Below, one piece after another: positions 17,975 through 26,964 of a DNA stretch of 61,787 bases. The stretch covers positions 1 through 61,787 of the forward strand of contig JAHEBQ010000037.1 in assembly GCA_024642205.1 (NCBI GenBank), given 5' to 3'. This stretch comes from Planctomycetaceae bacterium. Lineage in GTDB: Bacteria; Planctomycetota; Planctomycetia; Pirellulales; Pirellulaceae. Each line of letters starts with the position of its first letter. The stretch's first letter is position 1. The notes beneath the pieces were generated by a model. That model ran no database searches. It had not been told where the DNA came from and saw only the letters and a list, made by a program, of their open reading frames with translations. A program made the position numbers and the translations under genes.

Positions 17975-19114
17975 CTACCTTAACCGGCGGACGTAATCAA
18001 CAAACTCTTTGTCCAACTCGCCCAGGTCTTCGCCAAGAAATTTCTGAAAATCAGCCAGCCGTGTTTCGGGGGAATCTTCGTGTAGAACCCGCTTGGCGGA
18101 CATGTGATCGATGTACTGGATGTATTGTCTGGAATGCCTGTTCAGCAGGAAATGATTCAAAGCCCACGCCTCGGCGTATGCGTCGATCGACGTATCCGAA
18201 TCCCGAAGCCGCGCGTCGGAGATGATTAGCGACTTCAAGGAATCAGCCGGGCGATTGGCAAGGTATTGTCGAAAACGAATCAGCCGCCTGTCAAAAATCC
18301 TGCCGGGAGTTTGCCAACCGGTTTTGCTTTGAAGGTCGGGAGCTTCGAAATACATCGCCAGCCCTTCGTTGAGCCAAAGAGGCGTATCGGCAAACCGCGT
18401 CTGAATTCCTCGATTGAACATCAGTTGATGCGTGGCTTCGTGTATGATTGTCGCGACCATCATGATCGCCGCCGGATTCTGAAGCACCCGGTCGATATTT
18501 CGCTCATTCGGTGATTGACCAGGATTCAATTGGTCCGCCGTGAGATCGTACATCGCAACGCGGTTGGTTTGCAGATTGTAGTAGGCAATCATGGTTTGCC
18601 CTGGCCCCAACTCGCGATCGACGTACTGCTGGTATTGGGCGCGCGTTCCGAAAATGATTGCGATCAACGGATATTGCGGATCGGTGAGTTTGAATTTTTT
18701 CTTCTTGACCCAAAATGTCTCAAAGGCGCGGTACAGGCGACTTTCGTATAACCCACTGACCCATCGAGCAAAGGCAACTTCGTTCTGGTAAGCAATGACG
18801 TAATGCCGGGTCTCGTAAATCCGAAAACCGTCAGGCAGCTCCTTCAACAGACGCTGGCCGACCTCTTCCTTGGAAAGTGGTTCCACCGCTTCCTCGACGT
18901 CGACTTTATCCTGAATCTGACCTGGCTCGACGAACCAAATTTTGCCGTCGACTTCGCGAAAGTAAAGGCTCTGGTCCCTCGCCTCAATCAGAATCTCGCC
19001 GTCCAGCTCAATCGTCCTGCCACTGATGACCAGCGTCAAATGATCTGCCTTCGACGTCCCAACGAGTAACCCACCCAAAAGCGATAACGCGAGAATAGCT
19101 GGCCAAATTCGCAT
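17975..19114 (-). CDS. Secreted DUF1570-type putative zinc metallopeptidase
   Basis: This is a 379-residue exported protein with a cleavable signal (hydrophobic residues about 5-20, then TSKADH). The zincin motif HEATH (HExxH) lies near residue 228, with a downstream NEGLAMYFE glutamate about 28 residues later as third ligand, the gluzincin-like arrangement of DUF1570. The N-terminal part has a short beta-rich domain of the kind used for carbohydrate or peptide contact. Its substrate is unknown. The next gene upstream on the same strand, the ABC permease, ends 29 bases before this start, so they are probably cotranscribed. An in-frame start two codons earlier (19120) is equally possible. Confidence 0.82.
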   Translation of the reverse strand: MRIWPAILALSLLGGLLVGTSKADHLTLVISGRTIELDGEILIEARDQSLYFREVDGKIWFVEPGQIQDKVDVEEAVEPLSKEEVGQRLLKELPDGFRIYETRHYVIAYQNEVAFARWVSGLYESRLYRAFETFWVKKKKFKLTDPQYPLIAIIFGTRAQYQQYVDRELGPGQTMIAYYNLQTNRVAMYDLTADQLNPGQSPNERNIDRVLQNPAAIMMVATIIHEATHQLMFNRGIQTRFADTPLWLNEGLAMYFEAPDLQSKTGWQTPGRIFDRRLIRFRQYLANRPADSLKSLIISDARLRDSDTSIDAYAEAWALNHFLLNRHSRQYIQYIDHMSAKRVLHEDSPETRLADFQKFLGEDLGELDKEFVDYVRRLR

Positions 19115-19143
19115 GTACATTCCGTTTCAAAGAAAGCCCTCGT

Positions 19144-20772
19144 TCATTGTCGGCCAAACACGCCACGATTCAACCGGATAAACCACCATCCGAGCAAAGA
19201 AACCGCCACGATCATGAAGGCTGTAACAATCGTGATTCCCGCAGTCATCTCGTTCACACCGGCGTGCAGATCTCCCAGCATCTTCCTGGGCACTGTGTCG
19301 ATCCCGGCGGGGCGAACCACTTGCGACGCCGAAAGTTCCCCGAAACAAACCGCGAAGGAAATCAGCCAGCAACCGACCAATGCGAGGACATTTCCCATGA
19401 TCCCAAACCGGATCAACCGGGTCAGTCCGCCAGCTCCCTCGACACGGGAACTATCGAGTACGTCCTGCGGTGTTTTCCGGAACACAAACCAGACCACCAA
19501 CGCACCGAGCGGCCAGCAAAAAATCAGATTCGCAGCCACTGGAGCAGCGATCGTATAGTTGTAGAACCAGTGAACGGTGTCATTTTCAACATTTGACATC
19601 ATCGTCGCTATCGATGTTCCGATATAAGGCCCGGGGATAGCGCAACAAATCGCCATCGTCACAGCAAATAAGAATGGCACAACCCGTGACCGACGCCCAA
19701 CAAAAGCAAACGTCGTCGCGAGAATCATGATCAATGTCGAGGATGTGACGGCAATCAGCCCCGACCAGACAAATTCGTCCCGGTAGTCGATCGTCGATCG
19801 GCCCAGCGAATGAAACAACTGGCTTACTGAGTAGCCCTGCGTTGGGATGCCGTTGACCGGCCGAACATAAAAACAGGCCCGAATCACGACATTGCCAATC
19901 GGTACAACTACCGTCAGCAGGATCAGCAGAACAGCGACCGCCGTTCGATTCCAGCCTGACTTCCCCCTGTTGGCAGGCCGATTGAATTGAGATTCGAATT
20001 CCAGATCCGTCAAGCGGAAGAACAGCAAGAACGCCGACATGGACAGCCAGGCGAACAGGGCAATGGCCAACCGATTGCTGATCGAACCAGACTCGGCGAG
20101 CTGGTCTGCGGTCCAACCTCCGGCAATCGAATCAAGGCCCAGGGAGTACCCCAGGTAAATCTGTTCCGCCAGTGTTCCAATCTGGTAAAGATCAGTGACG
20201 GCAATCTCCCTGGCACAGGAAATGAAAATCCAGATGGCTGACAGGACCAACAACGGCGTGATCCTCCAAAACGTCACATTCCAAAAAACGTCAGCGGGGC
20301 TGGCGTCAAGCAGCGCCTGTTCTTCGAACACGCGTTGACCGGAACCGAGCCCGATCATCAGAACCAACGCCACTTGCGGCGCTGCCGCAATCCCGTGAAT
20401 CCATGATGCAGCGAACCACCCGGAAACCAGCGGAATCAGAATTTGGCCTTTCGTCGACGTCAGCCAACCAAGCTTGCCAAAAGCCGCGTCCCATGCACTG
20501 ACATGAATGAACATGGGAACCAACAACATGGCAAATGTACAGACCAACAAAAATCGCGAGACGATCCCGTTTCCAAGGCAGGCCCAGGCGATCAAGCCAC
20601 CGAGCGGAAGCGCAATCAGACAAGCAGAAAGACCGAGCAATAACGTCCGAAACGCAATGATTCGATCATTTTCGGACACCAATAAACAGCAGATCGCGCC
20701 GATCGCAACTGAAACCAACAGCCAAATTGCGAACAGGTACCGGGATCGGAGATTTCTTGTCGAGCCAGACAT
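19144..20772 (-). CDS. ABC transporter permease, iron/thiamine type (FbpB-like, two fused permease halves)
   Basis: This 542-residue polytopic membrane protein has about 12 predicted segments in two repeats, each with a BPD_transp_1-like EAA region (EEQALLDASPADVFWNVTFW near 155 and a second near 430, DVLDSSRVEGAGGLTRLIRF). The layout matches FbpB/SfuB/ThiP permeases, which pass ferric iron or thiamine. The window contains neither a substrate-binding protein nor an ATPase for it. This is unusual; the partners must be distant. It precedes the DUF1570 gene with a 29-base gap and follows a 152-base featureless gap. Confidence 0.8.
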   Translation of the reverse strand: MSGSTRNLRSRYLFAIWLLVSVAIGAICCLLVSENDRIIAFRTLLLGLSACLIALPLGGLIAWACLGNGIVSRFLLVCTFAMLLVPMFIHVSAWDAAFGKLGWLTSTKGQILIPLVSGWFAASWIHGIAAAPQVALVLMIGLGSGQRVFEEQALLDASPADVFWNVTFWRITPLLVLSAIWIFISCAREIAVTDLYQIGTLAEQIYLGYSLGLDSIAGGWTADQLAESGSISNRLAIALFAWLSMSAFLLFFRLTDLEFESQFNRPANRGKSGWNRTAVAVLLILLTVVVPIGNVVIRACFYVRPVNGIPTQGYSVSQLFHSLGRSTIDYRDEFVWSGLIAVTSSTLIMILATTFAFVGRRSRVVPFLFAVTMAICCAIPGPYIGTSIATMMSNVENDTVHWFYNYTIAAPVAANLIFCWPLGALVVWFVFRKTPQDVLDSSRVEGAGGLTRLIRFGIMGNVLALVGCWLISFAVCFGELSASQVVRPAGIDTVPRKMLGDLHAGVNEMTAGITIVTAFMIVAVSLLGWWFIRLNRGVFGRQ

Positions 20773-20924
20773 TGACCGAGTTTATCTGGATTCACGGCTG
20801 GCGTCACGATGACTGGGCGAGAACCTCTTCCACCACTGGAGTCCCCTTTTTGTCGACCCTGATATTTGCATCGTGTAACGCAGGCCAGACAGAAACACTG
20901 CGACGGAAATTGGGATGCAAGGAA

Positions 20925-21950
20925 TTACTTCCTCATCACCGGTTTCCCCTCAAGGGTCTTGACTTCCACCGGTTTCGTCGCGATGTCCTCTTTGACCGGT
21001 GAAAGCGCAGATGTGTTTTTTTGATTTCTGGGATCATCCGCGGAAATAATTTTTTCGGACATCCGGGCCACATATTTCAGGTAGCTGTCTGGTCCTTCGA
21101 AACCCTGGGCTTTTTCATCCCATTCCATGCGTTGGAGTATGGGGCAGCCACGCTCCATGTCGAAGACCACAATTCCCTTGGTCATCTTCTGCATGATCGT
21201 CGACCTGATCTTTTCACTCGTTACCGGTGTCAAAACTTCCGTACGAAAACGGATGTAAGCGTTCTGATCTTTGACGCTGGCTAGCTCATAGAGAATCCGG
21301 GCTTTGAGTTTCTTGGTGCCTTGTTCGTCGTTGGCAGATAGCACAATTGGCACATCCCACTTGAAACCCACGGGAACGGCCTTCTCCGGAAGAGGGATCG
21401 TGACTTTGCCGATTCCAAACACGTCTTCCTTGAGACTCGATTTACGGTCAAGGATCGTGCCATTGGGTGAGATCGAGAAAATCGCCAAGGTATTGCCAAC
21501 ATTTTCCGCAGTTCCGGAATACACTTCGGGCACGTCTTTGTCCGTTTCACTATCGAAGGAAACAGGATTCTCGTCTCCTACCTTTGTCCACATCTTGACC
21601 GATTCAATGGTGTAAGCGAATGTCATATTTCCAAGCTGATCAACGTTGACAACTTTCCAGAGTTTCGTATTCTCGCTGCGCGACGATGACTCTTCGACTT
21701 CGCCAGCCATCTGGAACTTTGTTGACACAACCTGTTCAAAGTCCCAGCGAATCTCTTCGCCTTTTTTCAGCTTGTAGGCAAGTTGATACGTTTGTTTTTG
21801 ATTGACCTTGTTGGTCGCACGTTCGATTTGATCCGCCACGCTTTCCTTGATATTATCCGGTGTTTGACCAAATGCAGGCGAACCGCAAATCAAGAAACTC
21901 GCCAGACAGATCATTCCAGCCAACATGCAGCCAATGGTTTTACGATTCAC
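20925..21950 (-). CDS. Secreted hypothetical protein, planctomycete type (possibly DUF6263)
   Basis: This 341-residue protein has a clear signal peptide (residues about 1-29, cleavage after AFG). The mature part is predominantly beta, with repeated patterns of the form YKLKKGEEIRWDFEQ and MTFAYTIESVKMW. It resembles DUF6263-like exported proteins of planctomycetes, which have no known function. No catalytic motif was seen. The C-terminal 40 residues are polar and probably disordered. It is separated from nadK upstream by 191 bases that contain a hairpin at 22025-22047. Confidence 0.7.
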   Translation of the reverse strand: MNRKTIGCMLAGMICLASFLICGSPAFGQTPDNIKESVADQIERATNKVNQKQTYQLAYKLKKGEEIRWDFEQVVSTKFQMAGEVEESSSRSENTKLWKVVNVDQLGNMTFAYTIESVKMWTKVGDENPVSFDSETDKDVPEVYSGTAENVGNTLAIFSISPNGTILDRKSSLKEDVFGIGKVTIPLPEKAVPVGFKWDVPIVLSANDEQGTKKLKARILYELASVKDQNAYIRFRTEVLTPVTSEKIRSTIMQKMTKGIVVFDMERGCPILQRMEWDEKAQGFEGPDSYLKYVARMSEKIISADDPRNQKNTSALSPVKEDIATKPVEVKTLEGKPVMRK

Positions 21951-22024
21951 GCTTCCTTCTCCCTACATACATACGATCGACATGACGCGGATGTTACCGC
22001 GAATCGGATCATCGAATCAACGCT

Positions 22025-22047
22025 AATTGCCGGCGACGCCAGCAATT
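22025..22047. other. Hairpin downstream of nadK
   Basis: A 10-bp inverted repeat with one mismatch (22025-22034 with 22038-22047) has a 3-base loop. It lies about 95 bases after the nadK stop. No T-run follows on either strand, so it is at best a weak or Rho-dependent end point. Confidence 0.35.
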
Positions 22048-22141
22048 ATCAGCGGCAGGATGTTGTCCCCGGGACAGCTGGACGTCGCAAGCCAGGCCTG
22101 GGAGCGACTCGAAAACAGGGTCTGTTGAAGACTCGTGACGT

Positions 22142-23008
22142 TCAGGATTTGCGGTGAAACTGGCCGTTCCAGCCGAGCTTTTCGCGAAGTGTACGGTAGT
22201 AATCGTTCCCGACGACCTGGATCATTCGAAACACGGGGGCAGCTCGACTGATTCGAACCCGATCATCCGGTGAAAGCGGCGCAAGCACCTGGCCATCAAG
22301 AACAACACAAGTTGAATCATTCGGTTGACTGACCACGATTTCATAAACGCGATCCGCGGTATCCACAACGGGCCGGACGGTCAACGTGTGCGGGCAGATA
22401 GGCGAAATCACGAATGCCTGCAGGTTCCTTCGCAGGATTGGGCCTCCAGCCGAAAGATTATGGGCCGTGGAACCAACCGGCGTACTGATGATCAAACCAT
22501 CGCACATGTATGAGGTCGCGTGCTGTTGATCGATGAACAAATCAATTTGCTGCATCTCAAAAGGTGGACCTCCGAGTATGGCAACCTCATTTAGTCCGAT
22601 TTCGTCTGCGACTTTGATATCGCTTTTGAAAACTTCGCACCGCATCATCAAGTGGTCTATCAGCTCATATTTCCCATCGACAATACACCGCAGAGACGCT
22701 TGTAATTCGTCCGGATGAATGTCAGCCAGAAACCCGAGCTTACCAAGATTGACACCCAAGACTGGAACCTGATTTGTGCCCATTTGCTTGGCAGCGCGTA
22801 GAATTGAACCGTCTCCGCCGAACACGATCGCGAGGTCCGCAGCCCATTGGGAAAGATCTTCCTGAAATACGAAATCCTCGGCGACAATTTCGACGAGTTC
22901 GGCAATCCGCGACCTCAGCCGCTCGACTTCTGGCAGGATTTGCGGACGCCGATCTCCAGATCCCAACAGAATGGCTTTGACGGATTTTGGTTTGGTCTGC
23001 TCAGTCAT
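22142..23008 (-). CDS. nadK: NAD kinase
   Basis: This 288-residue ATP-dependent kinase phosphorylates NAD+ to NADP+. The GGDG motif lies at residues 64-67 (VFGGDGSILRAAKQMG), followed by NLGKLGFLAD, the NE of LNEVAILGG, and DGLIISTPVGSTAHNLSAGG, all hallmarks of the PpnK family. The ATG at 23008 gives the standard N-terminus; the frame opens at 23044. It sits at the distal end of the xseB-ispA-dxs row, so NADP+ supply is linked with isoprenoid synthesis. A small reading frame overlaps its start. Confidence 0.95.
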   Translation of the reverse strand: MTEQTKPKSVKAILLGSGDRRPQILPEVERLRSRIAELVEIVAEDFVFQEDLSQWAADLAIVFGGDGSILRAAKQMGTNQVPVLGVNLGKLGFLADIHPDELQASLRCIVDGKYELIDHLMMRCEVFKSDIKVADEIGLNEVAILGGPPFEMQQIDLFIDQQHATSYMCDGLIISTPVGSTAHNLSAGGPILRRNLQAFVISPICPHTLTVRPVVDTADRVYEIVVSQPNDSTCVVLDGQVLAPLSPDDRVRISRAAPVFRMIQVVGNDYYRTLREKLGWNGQFHRKS

Positions 23009-23168
23009 CAAGAATCGCCTGGACGGTTTTGCGCTGGTTGGCAAAGATTTGCAAAAGCCGCAGACGTTGGCCCAACGGCACTTTCATCGCGGCAATTCCT
23101 GCCGTTTGCAAGAAAGTCACTTCTGCCGGAAGTGACCGAAATCCCGATACGGTTTCCAATCTGTCCAT
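23001..23168 (-). CDS. Small unidentified protein (55 aa) overlapping the nadK start
   Basis: This frame begins with ATG at 23168, 12 bases after a very strong purine-rich ribosome binding site (GGGGGAGGAG), and ends with TGA overlapping the nadK start region. The predicted 55 residues are mixed in character, with a helical, basic C-terminal half (GQRLRLLQIFANQRKTVQAI). No family was recognised. Overlap with nadK suggests translational coupling. It could also be only a leader frame that carries ribosomes to nadK. Confidence 0.4.
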   Translation of the reverse strand: MDRLETVSGFRSLPAEVTFLQTAGIAAMKVPLGQRLRLLQIFANQRKTVQAILDD

Positions 23169-23249
23169 TGAAACATTGAACTCCTCCCCCGCCTGGTGAC
23201 TCCCGACAGGCGTCAATCACCATTGGCCAATCCAAAGTAAACATACGCC

Positions 23250-23317
23250 GGCGTCTGCCTTTGGGCCATCGTCACCGTGACACAGGAGTTCACATCCGCT
23301 GGCCCGAGGCGGACGCC
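23250..23317. repeat. Long stem-loop between dxs and nadK
   Basis: Arms at 23250-23267 and 23301-23317 pair over about 16 positions, with one G-U wobble and one bulge. The 33-base loop contains its own short hairpin (23271-23281). The rest of the 214-base stretch 23169-23382 shows no gene. The structure resembles dispersed intergenic palindromes; its copy number cannot be judged from this window. Confidence 0.5.
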
Positions 23318-23382
23318 AACGACTCACGAGGCTAATCCCCAAGCCTTCAAGCTTTTCGCGGGAATCACGGTGTTGCCATCCA

Positions 23383-25287
23383 CTAACTCGTAACCTCAGG
23401 GTTCAATTTGAGTTGTTTTGCAGCTTCGCGACAAGTCTCCGCGATACCATTGGCATCCAGTTTCAACGCGGCCAATACCTCCGGGCGCGACTGGTGCTCG
23501 ACAAATTCGTCAGGAATTCCGATGCGGTGGACCCGACTTGTGTCCAGTCGCATTTCGTTTGCAGCTTCCAGCAACGCACTGCCGAAGCCACCCATTAACA
23601 TGGCTTCTTCAACCGTGACGACGAAGTCCGAGTTCAACAGCGCATTTCGAATCATCTCCGTGTCAATTGGTTTCACAAATCTTGCGTTGACGACACCAAT
23701 ATCGAGACCTTCTGCTCGCAATGACTCTGCGGCCTTCAGAGCGGCCTGCAGAGTTGTGCCGCAGGCGATAATCGTTCCGTCAGATCCTTCGCTGATCGAC
23801 TCCGATTTCCCCAACTCGATCGGCTTGAGTTCTCGCTGAATCTCGGCAGCTGTCGTTTTGGGATAACGGATCGAACAAGCCACATCATGGGAAAGCGAGA
23901 AGTCCAACATCGCACCGATGTCATTGGCATCCCCGGGAGCCATTACGACCATATTCGGGAACAACCGCATGTAGCCAAGATCAAATGTTCCATGGTGGGT
24001 CGGGCCGTCGTCAGCCGTCAAACCACCACGATCCAGCATGAACGTCACCGGGAGCTTCTGCAGGCAGACTTCCTGAAAAATCTGGTCGAAACTTCGCTGC
24101 AAGAACGTACTGTAAATGTCCACGATGGGACGCAATCCGACTTTGGCTTGTCCCGCCGCAAACGCAACCGCGTGCGATTCGCAGATCCCGACATCGAAGA
24201 AACGACCCGGGAATTCCTCCCGGATGGGCTCCAGCTTGTTTCCCTGACACATGGCAGCCGTAATCACCGTGACGCGTTCATTGTTTCGCATTTGATCTGC
24301 GATCGCATCCCTTGCATGATTGGTGTACGCCTTACCGCTCGATGAGGGCTTGGGCACCGCCTGACCATCTTCGGCAGTTTCGAACGGGGCCGGGGTGTGA
24401 AAGTACACGGGATCTTCAGCCGCGGGCTGAAAACCGTGACCTTTCTTGGTGATCACATGCAACAAAACAGGACCGTCAATTTCCCGAACCATTTTGAGGT
24501 ACTTCTTGACAACGCCTATGTCATGACCATCAATGGGGCCAAAGTACTTGAACCCAAATTCTTCAAACATCATCCCGCCATGCAGCCCGGCCTTGACGCC
24601 TTCCTTGATTTGGAAAAGCAGTCTCTCGGTCGGATCGCCAAGCACCGGAACTCGGTTGAGCATGTTGACGACTTCGGACTTCACGCCGGCATAAAATTTG
24701 TTCGATCGCAACCGATCCAGGTAAGTCGCGATTCCTCCGACCCGCGGGCAGATCGACATTTCATTGTCGTTCAGAACAACAAGCATCTTACTGTTGAGTT
24801 CCCCGGCGTTGTTGATCGCTTCCATCACGATTCCGGACGGAAACGCTCCATCACCAATCACCGCGACCGAATAATTATCCTGGCCCAGAATATCCGAGCC
24901 ACTGCGAAGACCGACCGTGGTGGAAACACTGCACCCCGCGTGGCCCGTCATGAACAAGTCGTAATCACTTTCGGCCGGGTTGGGATAACCCATCAGCCCG
25001 CCCTTGGTTCGAATCGTGTGAAATTCGTCGTACCGTCCGGTGATCAGTTTTTGGGGATAGATCTGATGCCCCGTGTCCCAGATCAGATGGTCCTTCAAAA
25101 AGTCATAAGTACTATGCAGCGCAAGCGTCAATTCGACGACGCCCAGGTTGGAAGCAAAATGCGCAGCCCGGAGACTGAGCAAATTACAGAGCGTTTCGCG
25201 AATCTCGACCGCGACCTGGTTGAGCTCTGCCAACGACATATTGTGAAGTTGAAGAGGCGATTGGATGGTTGGCAACAATTTGGTCAT
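23383..25287 (-). CDS. dxs: 1-deoxy-D-xylulose-5-phosphate synthase
   Basis: This 634-residue thiamine-diphosphate enzyme condenses pyruvate and glyceraldehyde 3-phosphate in the first step of the MEP isoprenoid pathway. It is full length: WDTGHQIYPQKLITGR near residue 71, the ThDP/Mg motif IGDGAFPSGIVMEAINNAGE (about 142-161) ending in NDNEMSI, the pyrimidine-domain HDGPTHHG equivalent TADDGPTHHGTFD, and the C-terminal transketolase domain with EEAMLMGGFGSALLE. It starts two bases after the stop of the prenyl synthase gene, a tight operon of the xseB-ispA-dxs kind known from many bacteria. Confidence 0.96.
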   Translation of the reverse strand: MTKLLPTIQSPLQLHNMSLAELNQVAVEIRETLCNLLSLRAAHFASNLGVVELTLALHSTYDFLKDHLIWDTGHQIYPQKLITGRYDEFHTIRTKGGLMGYPNPAESDYDLFMTGHAGCSVSTTVGLRSGSDILGQDNYSVAVIGDGAFPSGIVMEAINNAGELNSKMLVVLNDNEMSICPRVGGIATYLDRLRSNKFYAGVKSEVVNMLNRVPVLGDPTERLLFQIKEGVKAGLHGGMMFEEFGFKYFGPIDGHDIGVVKKYLKMVREIDGPVLLHVITKKGHGFQPAAEDPVYFHTPAPFETAEDGQAVPKPSSSGKAYTNHARDAIADQMRNNERVTVITAAMCQGNKLEPIREEFPGRFFDVGICESHAVAFAAGQAKVGLRPIVDIYSTFLQRSFDQIFQEVCLQKLPVTFMLDRGGLTADDGPTHHGTFDLGYMRLFPNMVVMAPGDANDIGAMLDFSLSHDVACSIRYPKTTAAEIQRELKPIELGKSESISEGSDGTIIACGTTLQAALKAAESLRAEGLDIGVVNARFVKPIDTEMIRNALLNSDFVVTVEEAMLMGGFGSALLEAANEMRLDTSRVHRIGIPDEFVEHQSRPEVLAALKLDANGIAETCREAAKQLKLNPEVTS

Positions 25288-25289
25288 AG

Positions 25290-26186
25290 CTACTGAGTCC
25301 TGTTTACGACGAATCTGGCAAGTACTTCCAAAGGTGTTGCGGCATCTTTGAAGGGCCCGAGTGAGTCGATGGCTGCCAGGGCCATTTCCTGTGCTCGAGC
25401 TTCGCTTGCTTGTTCTCCGATCACGGCTGGGTAAGTCTGCTTACCCAGCACGGCATCTTTCCCAATGCGTTTACCCATTTTGGCTTGAGATCCCCTCAAG
25501 TCCAACAGATCATCTACGATTTGGAACGCTAATCCGAGGTGTTTTCCATAATTGATCAGACAATTGCGATATTCGGCACTCGCACCAGCTGTCAACGCAC
25601 CCAATTCCAGGGAAACGGTCAACAAAGCTCCCGTCTTGCGACGGTGGATCCGCTCCAGCGATTCGACGTCCGAAGGGGCAAACTGAAGGTTCAAGTCGTC
25701 CGCCTGGCCTCCGACCAATCGGCTGGGTCCGGCAGCGTGTGCCAACGCCACGACACATTGACTGGCCACGCCGGCAGGTTGCGTGTCGCGAGCCAGAATC
25801 TGGAAAGCCAGAGGAATCAAGGCATCACCAGCGAGAATCGCTGTCGCTTCATCAAACCTGATATGACACGTCGGCCGTCCGCGACGCAACTCATCATCGT
25901 CCATTGCCGGCAAGTCATCGTGGATCAGCGAATAATTGTGAATCATCTCGACTGCACAAGCCGCCGGCATCGCGTTGCGGATTTCACCACCACACATTCT
26001 CGCCGCCGTCAAAACCAACAATGGTCGAATGCGTTTCCCCGGTGCGAGCAGACAGTATCGGATTGCTTCACGCAAGCGATCCGGACAGTCGGAATCCAGT
26101 TGGGAATACTCGTCGAGCTGTGCATCAATCTGTTCGCGAAAGGATTCAATCTCCGGTGGAAATAGGGCCGCGTCCGAGGCTGTCAT
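25290..26186 (-). CDS. ispA: Short-chain polyprenyl diphosphate synthase (farnesyl/geranylgeranyl type)
   Basis: This 298-residue all-helical prenyltransferase elongates DMAPP with IPP units. The first aspartate-rich motif is DDLPAMDDD near residues 91-99 (DDxxxxD arrangement, as in bacterial FPP/GGPP synthases), and the second is DDLLD near 226. GKRIRPLLVL near 50 binds IPP. Chain length cannot be set firmly from sequence; position between xseB and dxs favours IspA. The ATG at 26186 is preferred to the TTG directly before it. Confidence 0.93.
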   Translation of the reverse strand: MTASDAALFPPEIESFREQIDAQLDEYSQLDSDCPDRLREAIRYCLLAPGKRIRPLLVLTAARMCGGEIRNAMPAACAVEMIHNYSLIHDDLPAMDDDELRRGRPTCHIRFDEATAILAGDALIPLAFQILARDTQPAGVASQCVVALAHAAGPSRLVGGQADDLNLQFAPSDVESLERIHRRKTGALLTVSLELGALTAGASAEYRNCLINYGKHLGLAFQIVDDLLDLRGSQAKMGKRIGKDAVLGKQTYPAVIGEQASEARAQEMALAAIDSLGPFKDAATPLEVLARFVVNRTQ

Positions 26187-26285
26187 CAACAGAATCCAGA
26201 AAGATCAGTATTGGGCGTTTCAGGAGTCGGCCCAGGGTAACTCGTAACGGCTTAACCGGCATTGGGGACGATTTCCTAACTGATT

Positions 26286-26702
26286 TTAGAACAAACGACT
26301 GGGATCGTCCATGTCCTTCTCGTCGCCGCGTTTCCTGTATTCCGGTTCGAGTTCCTGCTCTTCTGATTCAGCATCCTCGATACCTTCTTTCCTGACCGGA
26401 CGTCGACGAGCAGAGCGTCGCGTGCCTTCGGTCACCTGGTCGGATGCCGTATCGTCGAATGGCCGGGTCACGAGGTTTCCTTCTTCATCCAGGTCAACCA
26501 GCAATTCGATTCGCCGCTGGGCCTGGTTGAGCGCTTCGTAACAGGATTTGAGACTGGCGACGCCTTGCTCGTATTTTTCCAGCGAATCACTTAACGTCAG
26601 GTTTCCGTTTTCCAGTTGCCCCACGACATCACGAAGTTGCTCAAGCGACTCCTCAAACGTCAACGCTTTTTCGGTCTTCGAGTTCGTCTTTTTTTTGGCC
26701 AA
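26286..26702 (-). CDS. xseB: Exodeoxyribonuclease VII small subunit, with an acidic/basic tail
   Basis: The first 75 residues are the XseB helical hairpin: FEESLEQLRDVVGQLENGN, LTLSDSLEKYEQGVASLKSC, then EALNQAQRRIELLV. The subunit supports XseA in degrading single-stranded DNA. The start is TTG at 26702, giving the MAKKK-like N-terminus of the family and preceded by GGGGAG; ATG at 26774 is an alternative. About 60 extra residues follow the usual end, rich in Arg, Glu and Asp; typical XseB is about 80 residues. xseA lies 3.2 kb upstream, not adjacent. Confidence 0.88.
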   Translation of the reverse strand: MAKKKTNSKTEKALTFEESLEQLRDVVGQLENGNLTLSDSLEKYEQGVASLKSCYEALNQAQRRIELLVDLDEEGNLVTRPFDDTASDQVTEGTRRSARRRPVRKEGIEDAESEEQELEPEYRKRGDEKDMDDPSRLF

Positions 26703-26964
26703 CCTAACTCCCCGGGGTCTGGCAATTCTTGATTCAACATCATGCTTCAGTTCGACCAGTTCGGATCTTAACATCCCTGCCGCTCGAGTCACAGACACAA
26801 TAGCCTGAGGCCACGTTTTTGCCGAGCGCAGGCGGGTCGTCATGGGTACCGGCAGAGCATATTTCAACCCAACCGCGGGTTGTATTGAACTGGACGGAGA
26901 CCGGCAAAAAGAGGTATCTTTCATTGATCTGGACTGAATTCCGAATCCTCCTGCCCCCATAACC

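Noticed and set aside
24397..25296. A 299-residue plus-strand frame opposite dxs
   Set aside because: Shadow of dxs, which is complete on the minus strand.
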